Shown piece after piece: positions 9,029 to 17,533 of a stretch of 64,000 nt of DNA. The notes beneath the pieces are model-generated. The model saw only the letters and a list, made by a program, of their open reading frames with translations. It searched no databases and was not told the origin of the DNA. The stretch's first letter is position 1, and each line of letters starts with the position of its first letter. The stretch lies in NCBI GenBank assembly GCA_964527835.1, contig CAZGNV010000001.1, positions 1 to 64,000 of the forward strand, given 5' to 3'. This stretch comes from JAFDCJ01 sp964527835. GTDB taxonomy: Bacteria; Desulfobacterota; Desulfobacteria; Desulfobacterales; JAFDCJ01. The position numbers and the translations under genes were made by a program.

Positions 9029-9952
9029 CTATTTTCTGGGATGCGCCCGGTCGTAAGCTTCCATCAACCGGTCAATGCTCACATGGGTGTATTTCTGGGT
9101 CGTGGACAGGCTTTTATGCCCTAAGAGTTCCTGGACGATTCTCAGGTTCGCACCGGCATCCAGCAGGTGGGTGGCAAAGCTGTGGCGCATGGCATGCGGT
9201 GAGACCGGTTTGAGCAGGCCGCTGGCCCGCACGAATTTGTCCAGAATCCGCCGCACGGAGCGCGCCGACAATCGTCCATTGTTCTTGTTCAAGAAAAGCG
9301 CTTTGTCCGGCTTTGGAGCCTTGCCCGTGGCGACCTGCAACCGCTGGCGATAGCGCTCAATGGCGGCCAGGGCCGTTTGACCGACGGGCACGATGCGCTG
9401 TTTGGCGCCTTTTCCCATGACCCGAATGACGCCTGCATCGGCTTCCACATCCTTGTTGTCCATTGCCACCAACTCCGAAACCCGTATCCCGCAGGAATAC
9501 AGGGTTTCAAAGATCGCCCGGTTTCTCAACGCCAGCAGCCCATCGCCGTGAATTGAATCCAGCAGGCGGAACATTTCATCAACGGGCAGATAGACCGGAA
9601 TGGTTTTGTCCTGTTTAGGGGTCAGAATCATCGCGGCCGGGTTGTCAGCCAGTTTGCCCTGTTTCACGAAATAATTGAAAAAAGAGCGCAGGGCCGACAG
9701 TTTGCGGGCAACGGTCCTTTTTGTGTTTTTTTTGTGCAAAACCCCCAGAAAGCCCCGGATGGCCATGGCGTCGACATGCTCGATTGTGACCGCATTACGA
9801 TCCTGGCGCGAACGCCTCCCGGAAATTTGCATAAAATATGCTGAAAATTCCTCCAGATCATGGCGGTAGGCGCGGCATGTGTGCTGCGAGTAGCCCTTTT
9901 CAACGGCCAGTGACTGGACAAAGGTATTTATGGCATTTTGCATCGGACCCAT
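9029..9952 (-). CDS. xerC: tyrosine recombinase XerC
   Basis: This site-specific recombinase resolves chromosome dimers with a XerD partner. An N-terminal SAM-like core-binding domain (about residues 1-95) is followed by the catalytic domain with the full set: R157 (GIRVSEL), K182, H253-x2-R256 (HAMRH), H279 (LLGHK) and nucleophile Y288 (TQKYTH). Its position upstream of hslVU and its length (307) favour XerC over a phage integrase. The gene ends in UAG, with an in-frame UGA five codons further on. Confidence 0.93.
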   Translation of the reverse strand: MGPMQNAINTFVQSLAVEKGYSQHTCRAYRHDLEEFSAYFMQISGRRSRQDRNAVTIEHVDAMAIRGFLGVLHKKNTKRTVARKLSALRSFFNYFVKQGKLADNPAAMILTPKQDKTIPVYLPVDEMFRLLDSIHGDGLLALRNRAIFETLYSCGIRVSELVAMDNKDVEADAGVIRVMGKGAKQRIVPVGQTALAAIERYRQRLQVATGKAPKPDKALFLNKNNGRLSARSVRRILDKFVRASGLLKPVSPHAMRHSFATHLLDAGANLRIVQELLGHKSLSTTQKYTHVSIDRLMEAYDRAHPRK

Positions 9953-9966
9953 TTTCAGCCTGGGAT

Positions 9967-10299
9967 TCAGGCGGCTGCCGCTTTGCGGGTTTTCTTTTTG
10001 AGTCTTGCAATGCGTCTTTTGTAAATCGTTGCCATTTTTCTGTCATCGGCCTCTAAAAAAGCCTGCCGCTGGGCTTTGAAGGCCCTGATCTTTTGCTTTA
10101 ATTCGGCAATCGAAGCGTCCGCTTTTTTAACCGGCTCGTCTTTAATCCCCTTGATCTTTTTAATGGCAACGATCAATTCCTCCTTTTTCATGCCGTGAAC
10201 ACCGCTAATTTCAGGCATTTCCTTGGCCATTTCCCGCAAGTCCTTGACTGTCATCTTCTCAAGGGGTTTTTCCATGGTCTCAACCTTTTCAGCGCTCAT
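9967..10299 (-). CDS. small protein with Rho-N/SAP-like domain and basic helical tail
   Basis: This protein has about 110 residues. MTVKDLREMAKEMPEI ... MKKEELIVAIKKI resembles the helical Rho N-terminal/SAP-type motif. It is followed by a charged helical region ending in KRRIARLKKKTRKAAAA, a plausible nucleic-acid-binding tail. I chose the ATG at 10299 because an AAGGAG ribosome-binding site lies about 10 bases upstream; a longer frame to 10452 would overlap the slipin gene. The role is unknown; RNA or DNA binding is an inference. Confidence 0.7.
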   Translation of the reverse strand: MSAEKVETMEKPLEKMTVKDLREMAKEMPEISGVHGMKKEELIVAIKKIKGIKDEPVKKADASIAELKQKIRAFKAQRQAFLEADDRKMATIYKRRIARLKKKTRKAAAA

Positions 10300-10435
10300 T
10301 TGGGAAAGTTCTCCTTTTCTCTGGCTGTTTGCAGACAAATTTAAACTTGAATTTTTAATCGCTTTCGGCAGACCTGTCAACAGATAAGCCACTTTCCTGA
10401 CACTTTTTCTGCCCCCGGCCGACCGGCATCCCCCG

Positions 10436-11203
10436 TTATTTTTTGTCCTCACCTCTGCCCATCAGTCGCAAAAACGGCTTGAAAAGATCCAGGGGGATGG
10501 GGAAAATGGTGGTGGTATTGTTTTCGGTGGACATTTCGTTCATGGTCTGCAGATATCGCAGCTGCAAAGCGGTGGGATGCTCTTCAATGATTGCGGATGC
10601 CTGCGCCAGCTTGGTTGCCGCCTGATACTCCCCTTCGGCATTGATGACCTTGGCCCGACGCTCCCGTTCGGCTTCGGCCTGTTTGGCCATGGCGCGCTGC
10701 ATCTCCTGGGGCAGATCAATGTGTTTGAGCTCCACGGTGGCCACCTTGATCCCCCACGGGTCGGTGTGGGTGTCAAGGATTTCCTGCAATTCAGCGTTGA
10801 TCTTTTCCCGCTCGGCCAGCAGCTCATCAAGCTCGGCCTGCCCGCAGACACTGCGCAGGGTGGTCTGGGCCAGCTGGGACATGGCGTAACTGTAATTTTC
10901 CACCTCGACAATGGCCTTGATGGGATCGATGACCCTGAAATAGATCACGGCATTGACCTTGACAGACACGTTGTCCCGGGTGATCACATCCTGGGGGTCC
11001 ACGTCCATGGCCACCAGGCGCAGACTCACCTTTACCATTTTATCGATGATGGGCAGTAAAATGATCAGCCCCGGGCCTTTGGCGTTTATCACCCGGCCCA
11101 GCCTGAAAATCACGCCGCGCTCGTATTCATTCAAAATGCGCAGGGCGGTGGACAAGAAAAAAATGACCAGAACGATGATGATAATCGGTGTATAGAAACC
11201 CAT
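10436..11203 (-). CDS. slipin (SPFH/band 7 membrane protein)
   Basis: This stomatin/prohibitin-like protein has one N-terminal membrane segment (about residues 4-22), then the SPFH domain (NEYERGVIFRLGR ... GPGLIILLPIID). A coiled helical region with EMQRAMAKQAEAERERRAK follows, and a C-terminal assembly tail. A strong ribosome-binding site (AAAGGAGGAAC) precedes the ATG at 11203. It lies just downstream of nfeD. Slipin and NfeD are a known genetic pair in which NfeD cleaves the hydrophobic C-terminal tail of the slipin. Confidence 0.92.
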   Translation of the reverse strand: MGFYTPIIIIVLVIFFLSTALRILNEYERGVIFRLGRVINAKGPGLIILLPIIDKMVKVSLRLVAMDVDPQDVITRDNVSVKVNAVIYFRVIDPIKAIVEVENYSYAMSQLAQTTLRSVCGQAELDELLAEREKINAELQEILDTHTDPWGIKVATVELKHIDLPQEMQRAMAKQAEAERERRAKVINAEGEYQAATKLAQASAIIEEHPTALQLRYLQTMNEMSTENNTTTIFPIPLDLFKPFLRLMGRGEDKK

Positions 11204-11309
11204 GAGTTCCTCCTTTAGCCTGGTTTTTCAGGCTGCTCCAAGCTCAGTTTCTCCGAAAGTAAAGAATCCTGGCCCAGAGGACCCGGTTTTCAAGAATGAA
11301 TAAAATTGA

Positions 11310-11415
11310 CGACCTTGTAAAAAGCTTATTTATACCGCGAGCGGCAACCTATGAACAACGAACTTAGGTTGACTTCGTTGGAAGTCATTTTCGAGCGCCA
11401 TCAACCCTTTTCGGC
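11310..11415. repeat. dispersed palindromic repeat, left-arm copy with second module
   Basis: This fragment begins GTAAAAAGCTTATTTATACC, continues through GAACAACGAACTTAGG and GACTTCGTTGGAAGTC, and ends in the left arm TTTTCGAGCGCCATCAACCC. The first part matches, inverted, the right portion of the copy at 46222-46473. The last bases form the stop codon and final four codons (AEKG) of nfeD. GACTTC-GTTG-GAAGTC inside it is itself a small hairpin. Confidence 0.8.
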
Positions 11416-12699
11416 ATTTTCTTCCACCGGTTCGACTTCCAGCACGAGATTGACGACGCTCACCACCCGCACCCTGGCATTTTCTTCAACTGTCCGTCCG
11501 GCGCGGGCATTCCACAATTCGCCGTGCACAAACACCTTGCCCTCAGGCGTCAGGGCTTTTTTAACCACGCCGATCTCCCCGATCAGCCCTGACGCGCCGG
11601 TGGCGGGTTTGGATATTTGAGCACGAAACACCAGTCCGGCGATGACCACGAAAAACCCGGAAATAAGAATAATCGTCGGCAGCAAAACATGCAGTGAAAC
11701 CCTCATTTCAGGGGTGGTGTCCCGAAAAAGCATCAGGGAGCCCAGCAGCAGCGACACGATTCCGGCCACACTCAACAGCCCGTAGCTGGTAATTTTCATC
11801 TCCATGATAAAAAAAATGACCGCCAGCACAATCAGCAAAATCCCGGCATAGTTGACCGGCAGTGTTTGCAGGGCAAAAAAAGCCAGGATCAGTGCAATGC
11901 CACCGATGACCCCCGGAAAAACAGCGCCCGGATGGGACAATTCAAAATAAAGGCCAGCCAGACCGATCATCATCAGAATGTAGGCAATGTTGGGGTTGCT
12001 GATGGCCCTTAATATCCGGGTCCGCAGGCTTTCCTTAATGACGATTTTTTCAACATCGTCGAGAATCAGGACTCCTTTGCCCTTTACCTTCCAGCCATTG
12101 AGCTTGCTGATGAGTTCATCGGTATCCCTGGCAACCAGATCGATGATGTTTTTTTTCAATGCCTCGGTCTCAGTCACCGACACGCTCTTGCGAATGGCTT
12201 GTTCGACCCACTCTGCATTGCGGCCCCTTTTTTCGGCCACGCTTTTCGCCTGGGCCACCATGTCGTTGATCACCTTTTGCGACATGGTGCCTCCGATCTC
12301 CTTGCCGCCGGCGCCCACCGGGTGGGCGGCACCGATATTGGTTCCCGGCGCCATGGCGGCGACATCCGCCGCCATGGTAATCATGACCCCGGCCGAGGCG
12401 GCCCTGGCGCCGGCTGGTGCCACATACACCACCACCGTAATCTTGCTTGCCAATATGGCCTTGACGATGATGCGCATGGATTCGGCCAGTCCTCCGGGGG
12501 TATCGAGTTCGATGATGATACAGGTGGCCTTGTTGTTTTCAGCCGTGTGGATCCCGGACTGGATGAACTCGGCGGTCATGGGGCCGATGGCATCGGCCAC
12601 CGTCAGGACGTAAACCTTGTTTTCATCCGCAGTCGCCGGGGTTGCCGCCCCCCAGATGAAAAAAAGGGTCAGCACGATAAAAAAAAGGTTACTTTTCAT
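11401..12699 (-). CDS. NfeD-type membrane serine protease
   Basis: This is a long-form NfeD (about 432 residues). A signal peptide is followed by a ClpP-class periplasmic protease domain with candidate nucleophile S102 (ARAASAGVM) and a lysine about 40 residues later (K142). Four or more membrane segments follow (about 230-350), then a C-terminal OB-fold NfeD domain (GEIGVVKKALTPEGKVFVHGELW). The protease matches archaeal 1510-N type enzymes that cut stomatin tails, in keeping with the slipin downstream. The ATG at 12699 has AGGA at a proper distance; the ATG at 12705 does not. The stop lies inside a dispersed repeat. Confidence 0.93.
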   Translation of the reverse strand: MKSNLFFIVLTLFFIWGAATPATADENKVYVLTVADAIGPMTAEFIQSGIHTAENNKATCIIIELDTPGGLAESMRIIVKAILASKITVVVYVAPAGARAASAGVMITMAADVAAMAPGTNIGAAHPVGAGGKEIGGTMSQKVINDMVAQAKSVAEKRGRNAEWVEQAIRKSVSVTETEALKKNIIDLVARDTDELISKLNGWKVKGKGVLILDDVEKIVIKESLRTRILRAISNPNIAYILMMIGLAGLYFELSHPGAVFPGVIGGIALILAFFALQTLPVNYAGILLIVLAVIFFIMEMKITSYGLLSVAGIVSLLLGSLMLFRDTTPEMRVSLHVLLPTIILISGFFVVIAGLVFRAQISKPATGASGLIGEIGVVKKALTPEGKVFVHGELWNARAGRTVEENARVRVVSVVNLVLEVEPVEENAEKG

Positions 12700-13396
12700 A
12701 ATCATATTCCTGCATCAGCATTTTCATATCTTCCCAGACATCTCTTTTCTTGTCGGGATTGCGCAGCAGGTAAGCGGGATGATAGGTGGGTAAAACCTTT
12801 ATGCCACGGTAGTCGTGGAAACGCCCCCTTAGCCTTGAAATGGCCTGTTCGCTGCCCAGCAGGGTCTGGGCGGCAAATTTTCCCAGAGCGCAGATGAAGT
12901 CCGGTTGAATCGCCTCCAGCTGATGCTCCAGAAATGGAAAACAGGTACGAATTTCATCCGGAAGGGGGTTGCGGTTGCCAGGCGGGCGGCACTTGATGAT
13001 GTTGCAGATGTAAACCTGGTCCCGGGTCAGTTTGATGGCTTCAATAATGCGGGTCAGCAACCTGCCGGCGGCTCCCACAAAGGGCTTTCCAGTCTGGTCT
13101 TCCTCAAAACCCGGTCCCTCGCCCACAAAAACCAGCCTGGCACTGGGGCTGCCTTCCCCGAAAACGATATTTTTCCGGCTGACGGACAGCTTGCAGCGTT
13201 GACAATCCCCCAGCTCAGCACGAATTTGTGCCAGTGTCCGGGGGGATCGGCTCACAGCCCGGCCCCATTGATGGATTTTGTCCAGCGATTGGGCCGAACA
13301 GTTGAAACCCTTAATGCCGGCGGCCGCCAGGTGCCGCAGGCTGCGGCTAAGCTCTTCCAGCGTTCGGGTGAATTCCTGTCTGTTGGTTGTGGACAT
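12689..13396 (-). CDS. family 4 uracil-DNA glycosylase (Fe-S)
   Basis: This enzyme removes uracil from DNA. Motif A GEGPGFEEDQTGKPF is at about 93-107. Four cysteines fit the 4Fe-4S site: C65 and C68 (GDCQRCK), C136 (IKCRPPGNR) and C152. The late motif is PTYHPAYLLR. I chose the ATG at 13396; an in-frame TTG at 13432 is also possible, so the first dozen residues are uncertain. The 3' end overlaps the nfeD start by 11 bases, so the genes are coupled. Confidence 0.93.
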   Translation of the reverse strand: MSTTNRQEFTRTLEELSRSLRHLAAAGIKGFNCSAQSLDKIHQWGRAVSRSPRTLAQIRAELGDCQRCKLSVSRKNIVFGEGSPSARLVFVGEGPGFEEDQTGKPFVGAAGRLLTRIIEAIKLTRDQVYICNIIKCRPPGNRNPLPDEIRTCFPFLEHQLEAIQPDFICALGKFAAQTLLGSEQAISRLRGRFHDYRGIKVLPTYHPAYLLRNPDKKRDVWEDMKMLMQEYDYEK

Positions 13397-13447
13397 GATA
13401 TCGCAGAGCGCCGGTGCGGGGCTTAACCCCAACCGGTCTCCCTGGCC

Positions 13448-13921
13448 TTATTTCAGCAAGCCGGATCCGGAAATGTCGCTGAATGGCGCAACCCAGATTT
13501 CAATCAGGCTGCTGTATTGTCCATCGGTGACGTTGATGACACACCAACGGTTTTCCTTGCGATAAAGCAACAGTGTTCGCGGTGATTTGAAGATTCCAAC
13601 GGCCTGCCAGTTGTCCTTGCTCATATTGTTTTCAAAAAAAGCGACCAGCGAGGTCAAATCGGCCCTGGACTTGAAGACAAGCACCCCGGCGGTCAACCCG
13701 GTGGTGTGGTAGACAAATGAAGAATCCGTATCCAGTTTCAGTTCGCGGGGAACCAGCACATCACCAAAATCATAATACAGGGGCGCATCCTTGTCGTTTT
13801 TTTCCCGGGCCGCTGAACCGTCCGTCGCCTTGGGCGTTGTGGAGCAGGCCATCGTCGAAAGCAGCAAGACCAGCAACCATCCCACCAGGCCCGGTATACG
13901 ATGCCGCATTTTTTCAAGCAT
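13448..13921 (-). CDS. uncharacterised lipoprotein
   Basis: The 157-residue protein starts with a hydrophobic signal and a lipobox-like STMAC (Cys about residue 26). The mature part starts with a low-complexity charged linker. A domain containing VPRELKLD and FVYHTTGLTAGVL, then LVAFFENNMSKDNWQAVG, resembles small outer-membrane-associated lipoproteins of sulfate reducers. I cannot name a function. GGAGG precedes the ATG, and the gene begins the minus-strand run into udg and nfeD. Confidence 0.75.
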   Translation of the reverse strand: MLEKMRHRIPGLVGWLLVLLLSTMACSTTPKATDGSAAREKNDKDAPLYYDFGDVLVPRELKLDTDSSFVYHTTGLTAGVLVFKSRADLTSLVAFFENNMSKDNWQAVGIFKSPRTLLLYRKENRWCVINVTDGQYSSLIEIWVAPFSDISGSGLLK

Positions 13922-14009
13922 GTTAGTTCCTCCCTTGCATAATCCTCAACCTTGAACCCGCCCGTGCTTGGCAAGGCTGCGGCGAGCCTCAATAACCCGT
14001 CAGTTAAAT

Positions 14010-14243
14010 CTGATGAAACCGTAAAAAATCGCATTTTCTCGCTTCGCAAGCCTTTTCGGGAGCTGTTTGCGGGTTTCGCTATCCACCTGAGGTTTACCTG
14101 CCTTAGGAAGGCGGACAAGAATTCGTTGCAAGCACTCGTCGCCAGCTCCTCAAACAACTTGCAATTTTTAACGCTCAACCCTTCACCGCTCTTTTTCCGA
14201 AAAGGGTTGATGTCGCTCGAAAATGACTTTTTGCGGGACCGTC
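14010..14243. repeat. dispersed nested palindrome, near-full copy C (inverted)
   Basis: The copy starts TGATGAAACCGTAAAAAATC and ends GACTTTTTGCGGGACC. Outer arms, the CCTTTTCGGGAGC/CGCTC...GAAAAGG middle stem and the CTCGTCGCCAGCTCCTCAAACA loop are all present in inverted orientation relative to the copy at 56924. A ~45 bp insertion after GGGTTTCGCT (about 14090-14133) distinguishes it. The whole 388-base space between gmd and the lipoprotein gene holds little else. Confidence 0.85.
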
Positions 14244-14309
14244 AAATCTGGTGGCACAATACCACACAAAGCCGCGCCTGTGCAATGGCAATTTGTGCAC
14301 CGCCAGCGT

Positions 14310-15398
14310 CTAGGTCTCCGTGTGGTTAAAGGTCTGAAATCCCTGCTGCCGGCACAGATAGTCCCTCTGCGCTTCCTTGAGATCGGCAGCCAGCATTTCC
14401 GCGATCAATTCCTCAAAAGAAGTGGTCGGCTCCCAGCCCAGTTTGCGGCGCGCTTTGCCGGCATCTCCCAGCAGTTCCTGGACTTCGGTGGGACGAAAAT
14501 AGCGCGGATCCACGGCTACCAGAACCTGTCCGCTGTCAGGGTTGATGCCCTTTTCTTCAATCCCCTTGCCCTGCCACCGGATGGGCATATCCAGCTTTCC
14601 GGCGGCGATTTCAATAAACTGGCGCACGGAATACTGGGCGCCGGTAGCGATAACGTAGTCCTCGGGTTTATCCTGCTGGAGCATCAACCACTGCATCTCA
14701 ACGTAATCGCGGGCATGCCCCCAGTCCCGGCGGGCGTCCAGATTGCCGATATACAAAATCCCATCGAAGCCGGTTTTGGCCCGGGCCAGGGCCCGTGTGA
14801 TTTTGCGCGTGACAAAGGTCTCGCCGCGAATGGGGGATTCGTGATTGAACAGAATTCCGTTGCAGGCATAGATTCCATAGGCCTCGCGATAGTTGACCGT
14901 AATCCAATATGCATACAGCTTGGCCACCCCGTAAGGAGACCGGGGGTAAAAGGGGGTGGTTTCAGTCTGGGGAATTTCCAGCACCTTGCCGTAAAGCTCG
15001 GAGGTTGAGGCCTGGTAAAAGCGGGTTTTTTGCTCCAGCTTTAAAATCCGAATCGCCTCCAGCAGCCTCAGGGTGCCAAGGGCATCGGCATTGGCTGTAT
15101 ACTCGGGGGTTTCAAATGAAACCATCACGTGGCTTTGAGCCGCCAGATTATAAATCTCATCGGGCTGCACTTCCTGGATGATGCGAATCAGGTTGGTCGA
15201 GTCGGTGAGATCTCCGTAGTGCATGAAAAAACGGACATCCGCTTCGTGGGGATCGCGGTAAAGATGATCGACCCGCGCGGTGTTAAACGAGGAGGCACGG
15301 CGTTTGATGCCGTGCACCTCGTATCCCTTGTCAAGCAGAAATTCAGCCAGGTAGGCGCCATCCTGGCCGGTAACACCGGTGATCAATGCGCGTTTCAT
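14310..15398 (-). CDS. gmd: GDP-mannose 4,6-dehydratase
   Basis: This enzyme converts GDP-mannose to GDP-4-keto-6-deoxymannose, the precursor of GDP-fucose, rhamnose or perosamine for surface glycans. It is an extended SDR: Rossmann GVTGQDGAYL at residues 8-17, the STSELYG active-site segment, and the YGVAKLYAYW catalytic Tyr-Lys pair. The length of 362 is typical. AAAAGGAG precedes the ATG. The stop is UAG; the reading frame beyond it runs about 20 codons into the neighbouring spacer. It sits downstream of uxs, separated by a repeat fragment. Confidence 0.96.
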   Translation of the reverse strand: MKRALITGVTGQDGAYLAEFLLDKGYEVHGIKRRASSFNTARVDHLYRDPHEADVRFFMHYGDLTDSTNLIRIIQEVQPDEIYNLAAQSHVMVSFETPEYTANADALGTLRLLEAIRILKLEQKTRFYQASTSELYGKVLEIPQTETTPFYPRSPYGVAKLYAYWITVNYREAYGIYACNGILFNHESPIRGETFVTRKITRALARAKTGFDGILYIGNLDARRDWGHARDYVEMQWLMLQQDKPEDYVIATGAQYSVRQFIEIAAGKLDMPIRWQGKGIEEKGINPDSGQVLVAVDPRYFRPTEVQELLGDAGKARRKLGWEPTTSFEELIAEMLAADLKEAQRDYLCRQQGFQTFNHTET

Positions 15399-15456
15399 TT
15401 TTCTCCTTTTGTGACTTCAACTGATCTGATGGTTAAATTACGCTGTTATCAAACCT

Positions 15457-15500
15457 GACAGTCCCGTAAAAAGTCATTTTCGAGCGACACCACCCCTTTA
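15457..15500. repeat. dispersed palindromic repeat, left-arm fragment
   Basis: TGACAGTCCCGTAAAAAGTC followed by ATTTTCGAGCGACACCACCCC matches the left arm of the repeat family, between gmd and uxs. No right arm is visible. Confidence 0.75.
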
Positions 15501-15512
15501 TGGAACCTACCG

Positions 15513-16454
15513 TCACAGATGGTTTTTAAAATACTCAATGGTGTGCCTAAGTCCCTCTTCGAGCTGAACAGAGGGTTCCCAGTTCAATTTCCGCCGGGCC
15601 AGAGCAATGTCAGGCCGCCGCTGCAGCGGGTCATCCTCGGGCAGCGGACGATGGACAATTTTCGAGCGCGACCCAGCCAGGGCAATGACCTTTTCGGCAA
15701 GTTCCAGGATGCTGAATTCATTTGGGTTGCCGATGTTCACCGGTCCGGTGAAATCGTTCGGTGCTTCCATCATGCGCACCAGCGCGTCGATCATGTCATC
15801 CACGTAACAGAAAGAGCGCGTCTGGGATCCATCGCCAAAAACCGTAATGTCCTGATTCTTCAAAGCCTGGATAACGAAATTGCTCACCACCCGGCCGTCG
15901 TTGGGGTGCATGCGGGGGCCATAGGTGTTAAAAATCCGCACCACGCGGATTCTGACTTTATGCTGCCGGTGATAATCAAAAAACAGTGTTTCCGCACAGC
16001 GCTTGCCCTCATCATAGCAGGAACGGATTCCGATGCAATTGACATTTCCCCAGTAATCTTCGGTCTGGGGGTGAACGGTGGGGTCGCCGTACACTTCTGA
16101 AGTCGAAGCCTGCAGGATCTTGCCTTTGAGGCGTTTGGCCAGCCCCAGCATGTTGATGGAGCCGTGAACGTTGACCTTGGTGGTCTGCACGGGGTCGTTC
16201 TGGTAGTGCACCGGAGAAGCCGGACAGGCAAGATTGTAAATCTCGTCGACTTCCAGGTACAAGGGGAAAGTGATGTCGTGCCGGATCAATTCAAAAAAAG
16301 GGTTGTCCATGAGGTGAACGATGTTGCGTTTCGTGCCGGTGTAAAAATTATCCACGCAAACCACATCGCAGCCCTGTTGCAGCAAACGTTCGCATAAAAA
16401 AGAACCGAGAAATCCGGCCCCCCCGGTCACCAATACCCTTTTTCGCAAATGCAT
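15513..16454 (-). CDS. UDP-glucuronate decarboxylase (UDP-xylose synthase)
   Basis: This extended SDR makes UDP-xylose from UDP-glucuronate for glycan synthesis. The glycine motif TGGAGFLGSFL is at the N-terminus. DNFYTG, ASTSEVYG, and the catalytic SCYDEGKR (Tyr-x3-Lys) are the UXS-type signatures. The ATG at 16454 has a GGGAG site just upstream, so I prefer it to the start 18 bases earlier, giving 313 residues. Together with gmd it suggests a polysaccharide locus, but no glycosyltransferase is in view. Confidence 0.92.
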   Translation of the reverse strand: MHLRKRVLVTGGAGFLGSFLCERLLQQGCDVVCVDNFYTGTKRNIVHLMDNPFFELIRHDITFPLYLEVDEIYNLACPASPVHYQNDPVQTTKVNVHGSINMLGLAKRLKGKILQASTSEVYGDPTVHPQTEDYWGNVNCIGIRSCYDEGKRCAETLFFDYHRQHKVRIRVVRIFNTYGPRMHPNDGRVVSNFVIQALKNQDITVFGDGSQTRSFCYVDDMIDALVRMMEAPNDFTGPVNIGNPNEFSILELAEKVIALAGSRSKIVHRPLPEDDPLQRRPDIALARRKLNWEPSVQLEEGLRHTIEYFKNHL

Positions 16455-16606
16455 ATTTTCTCCCGTCCTCAAAAAATTGTCACTTGTCGTGCATAATTTG
16501 CTAATAATATCACAGCAACGGCTTTTCTGGCAACAACCTTTCGATATAGCTGAATATTTTCTGCATCAGCTTCGCCACGGCCATGTTTGCCAGCCCCTTG
16601 CATAAT

Positions 16607-16655
16607 CAAGGCTTGCTTAAGCGAAAAAATGCTATTTTTTTACGGTTTCATCAAA
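16607..16655. repeat. dispersed palindromic repeat, right-arm fragment
   Basis: CAAGGCTTGCTTAAGCG ... TTTTTTTACGGTTTCATCAA matches the right arm seen at 57076-57116. It lies in the 432-base space between uxs and the Cache gene. The rest of that space shows only the promoter listed next; a possible 89-codon frame through it has no support. Confidence 0.75.
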
Positions 16656-16838
16656 AAATTGGTCCTATTGGGGTTAAAGTTATTTTCAAAATGGTCGAGG
16701 TAAAAAATAAGCATGTGGATAAGCAAATTCTGAAGCACCATCTGCCCCTTTTACTGAAGCTATCTCAATGGACCGGCTGCTCGATTTTCGCTCCAGAGGG
16801 TCTTACCATGTGCAATACCATAATATACCCGGGTGTAG

Positions 16839-16867
16839 TTGACACAATCTAGTTTCTAAATTTTACT
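16839..16867 (+). promoter_or_regulatory. sigma70-like promoter for the Cache-domain gene
   Basis: A consensus -35 TTGACA at 16839-16844 is followed after 17 bases by TTTACT at 16862-16867. An AGGAGGG ribosome-binding site lies at 16873-16879, just before the ATG at 16887. If this promoter is used the untranslated leader is very short. Confidence 0.55.
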
Positions 16868-16886
16868 GACAACAGGAGGGATTACC

Positions 16887-17450
16887 ATGCGTCGAGCAAT
16901 TATTGTAACCAGCATTGTGATAGGTGCGATGATCATTTTTCCGTGGCTGAACTGCTTTGCCGGGGAAATGGATCCGGCGGAACTGGCCAAGCAATCTGAG
17001 GCCAGGGCTGTGGCCACTGCAAAAGATCCGTTAACTACGGATCTAATAGAAAAAAAGGTGAATGAGGCTTGTGCGCTGCTCGGAAAGAAGGGGGAGGATG
17101 CCTTTCCAGCTTTTCAGGGCAAGGACTCCGATTTTATCTTTGCCGGAACCTATATCTGGATCCATGACTTAAACGGTGTCATGCGGATGCACCCCATCAA
17201 GTACAAGCTCAACGGTAAAAATCTGATCAATCTTTCCGATTCCAACGGTAAGCTCTTTTTTGCCGTTATGAATGAAGTTACCGAGGAGAATGGCAGCGGA
17301 TGGGTTGATTACATGTGGCCGAAACCCGGTGAAAAAAAACCATCTCCCAAGATTTCCTTTGTAAAGCAGGTCAAACATGGAGACGATGTGTTCGTGGTGG
17401 GTTGCGGAACATACGATCCCAAGATCATCGAAAAAATAAAAAATCAATAA
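16887..17450 (+). CDS. secreted single-Cache (sCache_2-like) sensor protein
   Basis: A signal peptide (about residues 1-26, ending CFAGEM) precedes one periplasmic domain with features of sCache_2 ligand-binding modules: FAGTYIWIHDLNGVMRMHP, then SGWVDYMWPKPG and FVKQV, and a GCGTYDP end. There is no membrane anchor and no signalling domain, so it is a free periplasmic ligand binder. It lies directly upstream of a chemoreceptor; an accessory sensing role is inferred from that context. Confidence 0.85.
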   Translation: MRRAIIVTSIVIGAMIIFPWLNCFAGEMDPAELAKQSEARAVATAKDPLTTDLIEKKVNEACALLGKKGEDAFPAFQGKDSDFIFAGTYIWIHDLNGVMRMHPIKYKLNGKNLINLSDSNGKLFFAVMNEVTEENGSGWVDYMWPKPGEKKPSPKISFVKQVKHGDDVFVVGCGTYDPKIIEKIKNQ

Positions 17451-17463
17451 GGGTTCACAGGAT

Positions 17464-17502
17464 TTGAATGATACCGTCCGGTTGGCGGGCGGTATCATTC
17501 AA
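17464..17502 (+). terminator. perfect 13-bp hairpin between Cache gene and chemoreceptor
   Basis: TTGAATGATACCG (17464-17476) is the exact complement of CGGTATCATTCAA (17490-17502), with a GC-rich loop. It lies 13 bases after the Cache stop and 31 bases before the mcp ATG. Only a short A run follows, so it may act as an mRNA-stabilising or attenuating hairpin rather than a strong terminator. Confidence 0.6.
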
Positions 17503-17533
17503 AAACCCTGACCCCAATATGCGGGGCAGCACC

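Noticed and set aside
13738..14178. 146-codon minus-strand frame across the repeat and the lipoprotein gene
   Set aside because: Its conserved-looking LFEELATS stretch is only the translated loop of the dispersed repeat, also seen at 46.3 and 57.0 kb.
16583..16852. 89-codon open frame upstream of the Cache gene
   Set aside because: It starts in a spacer, runs through a dispersed-repeat arm and ends at the Cache promoter; no ribosome-binding site or motif.
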